From: Micromonospora ferruginea
GTDB lineage: Bacteria > Actinomycetota > Actinomycetes > Mycobacteriales > Micromonosporaceae
Length of the DNA: 64,000 bases
Direction of reading: 5' to 3'
NCBI RefSeq assembly: GCF_013694245.2
Contig: NZ_CP059322.2
Location: 3,231,001-3,295,000 of the forward strand
Part shown: positions 24,730-31,935 of the stretch, in pieces
How the letters are laid out: every line of letters begins with the position of its first letter
How positions within the stretch are numbered: position 1 is the stretch's first letter
Program-made: the position numbers and the translations under genes
The notes under the pieces: model-generated
Seen by the model: only the letters and a program-made list of their open reading frames with translations
What the model was told of the DNA's origin: nothing
Databases searched by the model: none

Positions 24730-26319
24730 GTGACCCTGCGGGACTGGTTCCTCACCGCACAGGAACGCGCCAACCCAGGGTCTGAGTTACCCGTCTGGAC
24801 CGATGGAAACCTCGTCGAGCCGCTCATTCACGGTGCCGCGTACTTTGACCGGCTGGTCAGCGAGGTGGAGGCGCTGCGCGAGGGCGACCACCTGTTCTTC
24901 ACCGACTGGCGGGGCGACCCGGACGAACGGATGCGCCCGGACGGCCCGACCGTGGCCCAGTTGTTCGCCCAGGCCGCCCAGCGCGGGGTGATCGTCAAGG
25001 GCCTGCTCTGGCGTTCCCACCTCGACACGCTGTCCTACAGCGAGGCGGAGAACCGCGACCTCAGCGAGACCGTGAACGCGGCCGGCGGCGAGGTGCTGCT
25101 CGACCAGCGCGTCCGCCGCGGCGGCTCGCACCACCAGAAGCTGGTGGTGCTGCGCCACCCCGACGACCCGAGCCGCGACGTCGCGTTCGCCGGCGGCATC
25201 GACCTGTGCCACAGCCGCCGCGACGACGCGACCCACGCCGGCGACCCGCAGCCGGTGGGCATGTCCCCCCGGTACGGCCCGACCCCGCCCTGGCACGACC
25301 TGCAACTCGCGCTGCGCGGGCCGGTGGTCGGCGCGCTCGACACCACGTTCCGCGAGCGGTGGACCGACCCGATGCCGCTGGACTCGGAGAACCCGCTGGC
25401 CTACCTGCGGGACCGGCTGCGCGGTTCGGACCTCACCCCGGACCCGCTGCCCGAGCAGCCGGCCGACCCGCCGCCGCTCGGCCCGCACCACGTGCAGGTG
25501 CTGCGCACCTATCCGGCGGTCCGCCCGCGCTACTCCTTCGCCCCGGACGGCGAGCGCACCGTGGCCCGCGGCTACACCAAGGCGGTACGCCGGGCCCGGC
25601 GGCTGATCTACCTGGAGGACCAGTACCTCTGGTCCACCGAGGTGGCCGAGCTGTTCGCCCAGGCGCTGCGCGAGCACCCGGAGCTGCACCTGGTGGCCGT
25701 GGTGCCCCGGCATCCCGACGTGGACGGGCGGCTGGCGCTGCCGCCGAACATGGTGGGCCGCGAGCAGGCGCTCTCGCTCTGCCGCCGGGCCGCCCCCGAG
25801 CGGGTGCACGTGTTCGACGTGGAGAACCACGAGGGCACCCCGGTCTACGTGCACGCCAAGGCCTGCGTGGTGGACGACGTCTGGGCCAGCGTGGGCAGCG
25901 ACAACTTCAACCGCCGCTCCTGGACCCACGACAGCGAGCTGTCCTGCGCCGTTCTCGACGACACCCGCGACGAGCGGGCGCCCACCGACCCGGCCGGGCT
26001 GGGCGACGGCGCCCGGACCTTCGCCCGGGACCTGCGGCTGCGCCTGTGGCGCGAGCACCTGGACCGCGACCCGGACGGCACGCAGGACGACGACCTGCTG
26101 GACCCGGCGGACGCGGTGGCGGCGATCGACGCGGCGGCGGAGGAACTCGACCGCTGGCACGCCGGCGGCCGGGTCGGTCCCCGCCCGCCGGGCCGGTTGC
26201 GGCCGCACCGGCCGGAGCGACTGCCCTGGCGTACGCGGGTCTGGGCGCTGCCGGCGTACCGGCTGGTCTACGACCCGGACGGCAGGCCGCTGCGGGCCCG
26301 GCGCGCCGGCACCTGGTGA
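24730..26319 (+). CDS. Phospholipase D family protein
   Basis: A 529-residue PLD-superfamily enzyme with both HKD motifs: HHQKLVVLRHPDDPSRD and HAKACVVDDVWASVGSDN. The second is followed by NRRSWTHDSELS, as in phospholipases and cardiolipin synthases. No signal peptide or membrane segment is visible, so a soluble cytoplasmic phosphodiesterase or phosphatidyl transferase is likely; the substrate is not fixed. GTG 24730 has GGGAGG eight to thirteen bases upstream. Its last 52 bases overlap the convergent acetoacetate-decarboxylase-like gene. Confidence 0.88.
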   Translation: MTLRDWFLTAQERANPGSELPVWTDGNLVEPLIHGAAYFDRLVSEVEALREGDHLFFTDWRGDPDERMRPDGPTVAQLFAQAAQRGVIVKGLLWRSHLDTLSYSEAENRDLSETVNAAGGEVLLDQRVRRGGSHHQKLVVLRHPDDPSRDVAFAGGIDLCHSRRDDATHAGDPQPVGMSPRYGPTPPWHDLQLALRGPVVGALDTTFRERWTDPMPLDSENPLAYLRDRLRGSDLTPDPLPEQPADPPPLGPHHVQVLRTYPAVRPRYSFAPDGERTVARGYTKAVRRARRLIYLEDQYLWSTEVAELFAQALREHPELHLVAVVPRHPDVDGRLALPPNMVGREQALSLCRRAAPERVHVFDVENHEGTPVYVHAKACVVDDVWASVGSDNFNRRSWTHDSELSCAVLDDTRDERAPTDPAGLGDGARTFARDLRLRLWREHLDRDPDGTQDDDLLDPADAVAAIDAAAEELDRWHAGGRVGPRPPGRLRPHRPERLPWRTRVWALPAYRLVYDPDGRPLRARRAGTW

Positions 26320-27002
26320 ACCGGCACCGGCTCGTCCAGCGGGTTCGGCCGGGCCGGGTACGCGAAGGAGACCCGCGGCGAGTAGAAGCCCCAGCAGACG
26401 TGCAGCGGGTTGGCCGGGCGCAGCGCGTAGACCGGGTGCTCGGGCGCCAGGAACTCCACCGACTCCACCTCGAACGGGGAGACCGGCTCGGCCACGTACG
26501 GATAGTCGGTGACGATCAGCTCGCCGTCGTGGCGGGTGAGGTAGCGGTGGTGGCCGCTGTGCGCGGCGGTGCCGGTGTGCCCGGCGCGGGCGGTGACCCG
26601 GATCAGCGGTCGGCCGTCGGCCCAGGTCTCGGCGGTGAGCCGGCCGCCCCGCAGCTCGATCTGGGTCACGCCCTCGGCGGCCGGGGCGCCGCGCGCGGCG
26701 GCGTAGTGCCTCACCCGGGTGCTGGACGCCAGGTAGTGCGTCCACCAGCCGCCCGGGGTCTCGCCGTCCGGCGGCGCCATGTCCGCCAGTGAGACACCGA
26801 GGTAGGTGAGCGAGTAGGCGCCGAAGCCGGAGGTCTGCGTCTCGTCGTCGACGACGTACTGGCAGCAGAAGACCTGTCGCTCGGGGTCCGGGCGGAGCCC
26901 GGCCGGGACGAGCGCCTCGGCCGCGCCGGGGTCCGCCGGGAGCCAACTGAACAGCAGCGTCCGGGCGTTGATGACGAGTTGCGGCGCGGCGGGATCCAGC
27001 AC
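26268..27002 (-). CDS. Acetoacetate decarboxylase-like (ADC superfamily) protein
   Basis: A 244-residue member of the acetoacetate decarboxylase superfamily. The N-terminus (LLFSWLPADPGAAEALVPAG) and FGAYSLTYLGVSLADMAPPD fit the fold's first sheets. I do not see a clear equivalent of the catalytic Lys-Lys pair, so it may be a superfamily member with another reaction. GTG 27002 is supported by GGAGG. The 3' end overlaps the PLD gene by 52 bases, tail to tail. Confidence 0.7.
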   Translation of the reverse strand: MLDPAAPQLVINARTLLFSWLPADPGAAEALVPAGLRPDPERQVFCCQYVVDDETQTSGFGAYSLTYLGVSLADMAPPDGETPGGWWTHYLASSTRVRHYAAARGAPAAEGVTQIELRGGRLTAETWADGRPLIRVTARAGHTGTAAHSGHHRYLTRHDGELIVTDYPYVAEPVSPFEVESVEFLAPEHPVYALRPANPLHVCWGFYSPRVSFAYPARPNPLDEPVPVHQVPARRARSGLPSGS

Positions 27003-27170
27003 GGTGCCTCCGTAGACGTGTCCATACGGACGCTACGGGCGGTCCCGTTGGCGGGACAACGACAGAAAGGCGACAGTGTGCGCCGCCTGTCGGGTTCTCC
27101 CTTGACCGATCGGTGGACCATCTGCGCCGACTATGCCCCCATCCGGGCACTTCCTACCCCGACGCACCTT

Positions 27171-27185
27171 AAGTACATCGTACTT
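27171..27185. promoter_or_regulatory. AAGTAC-N3-GTACTT palindrome upstream of the sigma gene
   Basis: A perfect 6-bp inverted repeat with a 3-base centre lies in an unusually A+T-rich stretch (about 27160-27270), 116 bases before the sigma factor start. It is a candidate operator; no known regulator is assigned. Confidence 0.35.
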
Positions 27186-27300
27186 TCGGCTGGATTTTTG
27201 TCGACCGATCAGGTTACGGTTGCTCCCGAACGGACCAGTTAAACCTAAACCAAAGCGTCTCTTCTTTTTTCTCCGCGGACGAGGTGCAGGGAGGACCACC

Positions 27301-28125
27301 ATGACCGCCCACACGATGAGCGCCCCGGCGACGACAAGGCCGGCCGGCTCCGCGAAGCTCGACCCCCGCTCGCTCACCGACAGCGCCGCCAACCTGCTCG
27401 ACACGATGGCGGCGCTGCCCGCGAACCACCCCTCGCGGGCGGCCCTGCGCGACCGCGCCATCGAGGCGTGGCTGCCGCTGGCCAACCACCTCGCCCACCG
27501 CTACAGCGGCCGGGGCGAGCCCAACGACGACCTGGCGCAGACCGCCGCGATCGGCCTGATCAAGGCGATCGACAAGTTCGACCCGTCCCGCGGCGTCGAC
27601 TTCGCCGGCTACGCCATCCCGACCATCATCGGCGAGCTCAAGCGGCACTTCCGCGACCGCACCTGGGACATCCGGGTGCCGCGCCGGCTCCAGGAGCTGC
27701 GGCTGGCGATCTCCGACGCCAACAGCACGCTGCTCCAGACCCTCGGCCGCTCGCCGACGGTCGCCGACATCGCCGCCCACCTCAAGGTCACCGAGGAAGA
27801 GGTGCTCGAGGGCCTGGAGGGCGCCCGCGCCTACAACGCGGTGTCGCTGTCCACCCCTACCGGTGACGGCGAGCGCGCCACCGAGCTGGGCGACCTGCTC
27901 GGCGGCGAGGACGGCGAGTTCGAGCTGGCCGAGATGCGGGTCGCCCTCGGCCCGGCGCTGGCCACCCTCGACCCGCGCGAGCAGAAGATCCTCACGCTGC
28001 GCTTCTACGGCAACCTGACCCAGTCGCAGATCGCCGAGCAGATCGGCGTCTCGCAGATGCACGTGTCCCGGCTGCTGGCCCGGGCGCTGACCAAGCTGCG
28101 CGGCCAGCTCGCCGGCACCTACTGA
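27301..28125 (+). CDS. SigB/SigF/SigG-family RNA polymerase sigma factor
   Basis: A 274-residue group 3 sigma factor. Region 2 (LANHLAHRYSGRGEPNDDLA, AAIGLIKAIDKFDP, FAGYAIPTIIGELKRHFRD) binds the -10, region 3 (LQTLGRSPTVADIAAHLKV) follows, and region 4 (LTQSQIAEQIGVSQMHVSRL) binds the -35. No anti-sigma or anti-anti-sigma gene is adjacent, so control may come from elsewhere, perhaps the SpoIIE/HATPase protein at 12818. The AGGGAGG ribosome site fits the ATG. Candidate target promoters occur at 2552, 7999, 10057 and 44004. Confidence 0.92.
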   Translation: MTAHTMSAPATTRPAGSAKLDPRSLTDSAANLLDTMAALPANHPSRAALRDRAIEAWLPLANHLAHRYSGRGEPNDDLAQTAAIGLIKAIDKFDPSRGVDFAGYAIPTIIGELKRHFRDRTWDIRVPRRLQELRLAISDANSTLLQTLGRSPTVADIAAHLKVTEEEVLEGLEGARAYNAVSLSTPTGDGERATELGDLLGGEDGEFELAEMRVALGPALATLDPREQKILTLRFYGNLTQSQIAEQIGVSQMHVSRLLARALTKLRGQLAGTY

Positions 28126-28139
28126 GCACACACACGCAA

Positions 28140-28170
28140 CGGCCCGGTCGGCGACGCGCCGCCCGGGCCG
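28140..28170 (+). terminator. Putative terminator after the sigma gene
   Basis: CGGCCCGG (28140-28147) pairs perfectly with 28163-28170 across a G+C-rich loop that can pair further. There is no T run. Confidence 0.5.
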
Positions 28171-28183
28171 CCGCGTGCAAGGA

Positions 28184-28223
28184 GGGGCCCCCGCTTAACG
28201 CATTCGGTAGAGGCGGGGGCCCC
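28184..28223. repeat. GGGGCCCCCGC-stem intergenic repeat, copy 1
   Basis: Perfect 11-bp arms 28184-28194 and 28213-28223 enclose an 18-base loop with TTAACGC and CGGTAGAG. The whole unit spans about 28179-28234. Confidence 0.85.
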
Positions 28224-28298
28224 GCTTAACACCCCGCTTCCGGCGCGCCGCTCACCCAACCGGGAGTCGCGGGCGTTCGGCAGCGCCGCCGGTGGGCA

Positions 28299-28352
28299 GC
28301 GTTAAAAGGGGGCCCTTCCTCTACCGAATGCGTTAAGCGGGGCCCCCGCCTT
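28299..28352. repeat. GGGGCCCCCGC-stem intergenic repeat, copy 2 (inverted, diverged)
   Basis: The reverse complement matches copy 1 through GGCCCCGCTTAACGCATTCG and GGTAGAGG. One stem arm has diverged to AAGGGCCCCCTTTT. It lies 30 bases before the HrpB start. Confidence 0.8.
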
Positions 28353-28380
28353 CCTCCGGGGCGGGTGCGAGAGTGGGGGC

Positions 28381-30984
28381 GTGCTCGCCGACGTGTTCCT
28401 CGACCTGCCGGTCCGGCCGGTGCTGCCCACCCTGGTCGCCGCGCTCCGCAAGCGGGGCACCGGTGTCCTGGTGGCGCCGCCGGGCACCGGCAAGACCACC
28501 ACCGCCCCGTTCGCCGTCGCCGACGCGGTCGACGGGCGGGTGGTGATCGCCCAGCCCCGACGGGTGGCCGCCCGCGCCGCCGCGCACCGGATGGCCGCCC
28601 TGCTCGGGGAGCGGGTCGGCGAACGGGTCGGCTACGCGGTACGCGGCGAGCGGCGCGCCGGGCCGCGCACCCGGATCGAGGTGGTCACCACCGGCCTGCT
28701 GGTCCGCCGGCTGCACCACGACCCGGAGCTGCCCGGCGTGGCCGCCGTGCTGCTGGACGAGTGCCACGAGCGGCAGCTCGACGCCGATCTGGCGCTGGCG
28801 TTCAGCGTGGAGGCCCGGGCCACGCTGCGCCCGGACCTGTGGCTGCTGGCGATGTCGGCGACCCCGCAGGCGGACCGGTTCGCCGCGCTGCTCGGCGGCG
28901 ACGAGGCCGCGCCGGTCGTCCGGGCCGAGGCCGCCCTGCACCCGGTCGAGCGGATCTGGGCGCCGCCGCCGCGACCGGTCGTCCCGCCGGGCGCGGGCCG
29001 GGTGCACCCGGCGCTGCTGGACCACGTGGCCGCGACGGTCCGCCGGGCACTGCGCGAACGCGCCGGCGACGTGCTCGTCTTCCTGCCCGGCGCGGGCGAG
29101 ATCGCGGCCGTGGCGGGGCGGCTGGCGGACCTGCGTGACACGGTCGACGTGCTGCCGCTGCACGGCCGGCTCTCCCCGGCCGCCCAGGACGCGGCGCTGG
29201 CCCCACCCCGCGCACCGGCCGCCGACGACGCCGGGACGGACGCCGCCAGCACCGCCACCGGAGCCGCCGGCGGGAACGGCGGGAGAGCAGCCGAACGGCG
29301 GCGGGTGGTGCTGGCCACGGCGGTCGCGGAGAGCAGCCTGACCGTGCCCGGGGTGCGGGTCGTGGTGGACGCCGGGCTGAGCCGGGTGCCGCGTACCGAC
29401 CTGGCCCGAGGGCTGGGCGCCCTGGTCACCGTGCCGGTGTCGCGGGCGGCGGCCACCCAGCGGGCCGGGCGGGCCGGGCGGGAGGCGCCGGGCGCGGTCT
29501 ACCGCTGCTGGTCGGAGGCGACGCACGCCCGGCTGGCCCCGCAGCCGGAGCCGGAGATCGCCACCGCCGACCTGACCGGGTTCGCGCTGGAGCTGGCCGC
29601 CTGGGGCGCGCCCGACGGCACCGGCCTGGCCCTGCCCGACCCGCCGCCGCCGGCCGCGTTGACCGTCGCCCGGGAGACGCTGGCCACGCTCGGCGCGGTC
29701 GACGTCGACGGTCGGATCACCGCGCGGGGACGGGCGATGGCGGCGGTGGGCGCCCATCCCCGGCTGGCCCGGGCGCTGCTCGACGGCGCGCCGCGGGTCG
29801 GGGCCGACCGGGCGGCCGAGGTGGTGGCGATGCTCGCCGAGGAGACGCTGGGCGGCGCCGGGGACGACCTTCCGGCCCGCTGGCGCCGGCTGCGGGCCGC
29901 CGTCGACCCGGCGGCCACCGCCCGCTGGCGGAACGAGGTACGCCGCATGCGCGCGGCCCTGCCGGCGACCAGCCGACCGGAGGACGCCCGGAGGGAGCGG
30001 CTGCCCGACGATCTGTCCGCGGGGTTGTTGGCCGGGTTGGCGTACCCGGAACGGCTGGCCCGGGTGCGGCGGGCCGGCGGGTCCGCGTACCTGATGGCGG
30101 GCGGGACCGAGGCGGAGCTGGCGGCCGGGTCGGGGCTGGCCGGGTCGACGTGGCTGGCGGTCGCGGTGGCCGACCGCTCCCCCGGCGCGCCGGCCGCGCG
30201 GGTGCGGCTGGCCGCGCCGGTCGACGAGCCCACCGCCCGCGAGGCCGGGTCGGCGCTGCTGCGTACCGTTCGGGAGGTCGCCTGGTCCGGCGGGGACGTG
30301 GTGGCGCGGGAGGTGGTTCGGCTCGGCGCCGTCACGCTGGTCGACCGGCCGTTGTCCGCGCCGGAGCCGGGGCTGGTCGCCGCCGCGGTGCGGGACGGGC
30401 TGCGGCAGGAGGGCACCGGGCTGCTGCGGTGGACGCCGGAGGCGATCGGGCTGCGCCGCCGGCTGGCCTTCTGCCGGCAGGCGCTCGGCGACGACTGGCC
30501 GGACGTGTCCGACGCCGCGCTGCTGGACTCCGCGCCGGTCTGGCTGGGTCCGGAGCTGGCGCGGGCCCGGCGGCGGGCCGACCTGGGCCGGGTGGACGTG
30601 GCCTCGGCGTTGCGCCGGCTGCTCGACTGGCGGCAGGCGGCGCGGCTGGACGAGCTGGCGCCGGAACGGCTGCCGGTGCCGAGCGGGTCGCGGGTGCGGG
30701 TGGACTACGCCGACCCGGCGGCCCCGGTGCTCGCGGTGAAGCTTCAGGAGACGTTCGGCTGGCGGGACGCGCCGAGGATCGCCGACGGCCGGGTGCCGGT
30801 GCTGCTGCACCTGCTCTCGCCGGCCGGTCGGCCGGTGGCGGTCACCGCCGACCTGGCCTCGTTCTGGCGCGGTGGCTATCCGCAGGTGCGGGCCGAGTTG
30901 CGCGGACGCTACCCGCGTCACCCGTGGCCGGAGGACCCGACCACGGCCGAGCCGACCCGCCGGGCCAGCCCGCGCCGGCGCTGA
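28381..30984 (+). CDS. hrpB: ATP-dependent helicase HrpB
   Basis: An 867-residue DExH helicase. Walker A is APPGTGKTT, motif Ia QPRRVAARAAAHRMA, the DExH box reads DECHERQLDADLAL, motif III is AMSATP, and motif VI QRAGRAGREAPG follows the second RecA domain. HA2/OB-type and HrpB C-terminal domains fill the rest (W-G-GYPQVRAELRGRYPRHPWPEDP at the end is an HrpB hallmark). Its cellular role is poorly defined; RNA remodelling is assumed. GTG 28381 is chosen where homology-like sequence begins; hairpin repeats lie just upstream. Confidence 0.92.
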   Translation: MLADVFLDLPVRPVLPTLVAALRKRGTGVLVAPPGTGKTTTAPFAVADAVDGRVVIAQPRRVAARAAAHRMAALLGERVGERVGYAVRGERRAGPRTRIEVVTTGLLVRRLHHDPELPGVAAVLLDECHERQLDADLALAFSVEARATLRPDLWLLAMSATPQADRFAALLGGDEAAPVVRAEAALHPVERIWAPPPRPVVPPGAGRVHPALLDHVAATVRRALRERAGDVLVFLPGAGEIAAVAGRLADLRDTVDVLPLHGRLSPAAQDAALAPPRAPAADDAGTDAASTATGAAGGNGGRAAERRRVVLATAVAESSLTVPGVRVVVDAGLSRVPRTDLARGLGALVTVPVSRAAATQRAGRAGREAPGAVYRCWSEATHARLAPQPEPEIATADLTGFALELAAWGAPDGTGLALPDPPPPAALTVARETLATLGAVDVDGRITARGRAMAAVGAHPRLARALLDGAPRVGADRAAEVVAMLAEETLGGAGDDLPARWRRLRAAVDPAATARWRNEVRRMRAALPATSRPEDARRERLPDDLSAGLLAGLAYPERLARVRRAGGSAYLMAGGTEAELAAGSGLAGSTWLAVAVADRSPGAPAARVRLAAPVDEPTAREAGSALLRTVREVAWSGGDVVAREVVRLGAVTLVDRPLSAPEPGLVAAAVRDGLRQEGTGLLRWTPEAIGLRRRLAFCRQALGDDWPDVSDAALLDSAPVWLGPELARARRRADLGRVDVASALRRLLDWRQAARLDELAPERLPVPSGSRVRVDYADPAAPVLAVKLQETFGWRDAPRIADGRVPVLLHLLSPAGRPVAVTADLASFWRGGYPQVRAELRGRYPRHPWPEDPTTAEPTRRASPRRR

Positions 30985-30994
30985 GCCGCCCGGC

Positions 30995-31720
30995 TCACTC
31001 CTCGACGACGTCGGCGATGACCACGGTGATGTTGTCCGGCCCGCCGGCCCGCAGCGCGAGGTCGATGAGCCGGGCCGCGCAGGCGTCGCGCTCCAGGCGC
31101 TCGCCGAGCACCTCGGTGAGGGTGTCGGCGCGGACCACGTTGGAGAGGCCGTCGCTGCACAGCAGCCAGCGGTCGCCGGGGCGGGGCACCATGGTCGCGT
31201 ACGCCGGGGAGACCTGGTCGCCCTGCAACGCCTGGGTGACCACCGCGCGGCGGGGGTGGCTGCTGGCCTGGTCGGGGGTGATCAGGCCCTGGTCGACGAG
31301 CATCTGCACGAACGTGTCGTCGCGGGTGACCTGCTTGAGCACGCCGTCGCGGAACAGGTAGGCCCGGGAGTCGCCGACGTGGGCCAGCGCCAGGCAGCTC
31401 CCGGTGCGGGCGAACAGCAGCGCGGTCAGCGTGGTGCCCATGCCCTGGCGTTCCGGGTCCTCCTCGACCGCCCGGCGGATGCCCACGGTGGCCTGCTCGA
31501 TGGCGCCCTGCAGCGCGGCGACCAGCGCGTCCTCCGGCGTCTCCACGTCCAGCGGGGCGATCGCGTCGATCGCGATGCGGCTGGCCAGGTCGCCGGCCGC
31601 CATGCCGCCCATGCCGTCGGCGACCGCGACCAGCCAGGGGCCCGCGTGCTGGGCGTCCTGGTTGCCGCTGCGGATCAGCCCACGGTCGCTCGCTCCGACG
31701 GAACGAAGCTTCAGGGTCAT
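30995..31720 (-). CDS. PP2C-family Ser/Thr protein phosphatase
   Basis: A 241-residue metal-dependent phosphatase resembling the cytosolic domain of PstP. Metal ligands are seen in SGNQDAQHAG, ADGMGGMAAGDLAS, HVGDSRAYLF, CSDGLS and GGPDNITVV, in that order. It would remove phosphate from Ser/Thr of targets of Hanks-type kinases. No membrane segment or FHA domain is attached and no kinase gene is adjacent. Confidence 0.9.
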   Translation of the reverse strand: MTLKLRSVGASDRGLIRSGNQDAQHAGPWLVAVADGMGGMAAGDLASRIAIDAIAPLDVETPEDALVAALQGAIEQATVGIRRAVEEDPERQGMGTTLTALLFARTGSCLALAHVGDSRAYLFRDGVLKQVTRDDTFVQMLVDQGLITPDQASSHPRRAVVTQALQGDQVSPAYATMVPRPGDRWLLCSDGLSNVVRADTLTEVLGERLERDACAARLIDLALRAGGPDNITVVIADVVEE

Positions 31721-31835
31721 GGGACGCAGCCTGCCAGGTCGGGGACTCGGTTGTCTCTAGGAGATCACCACCATCGTACGTGGCGCGGTGAATCTCACTG
31801 CGCACGGGCGCACGATCGCCATCGGACCGGATCGA

Positions 31836-31889
31836 TTGACAGGGGCGGAACGCGGTGGAAACATCGGCCTGATATTGGGAGCGCTCCCA
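31836..31889 (+). promoter_or_regulatory. Cellulase promoter with CebR box
   Basis: TTGACA (31836-31841), a 17-base spacer and AAACAT (31859-31864) precede the perfect 14-bp palindrome TGGGAGCGCTCCCA (31876-31889), the established CebR operator of actinomycetes. The cellobiose-responsive repressor would block transcription at this position. Confidence 0.85.
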
Positions 31890-31935
31890 GCTCCCGTGCT
31901 CTCTCCCACCACCCCCGAGCACGGAAGGAACCTCC

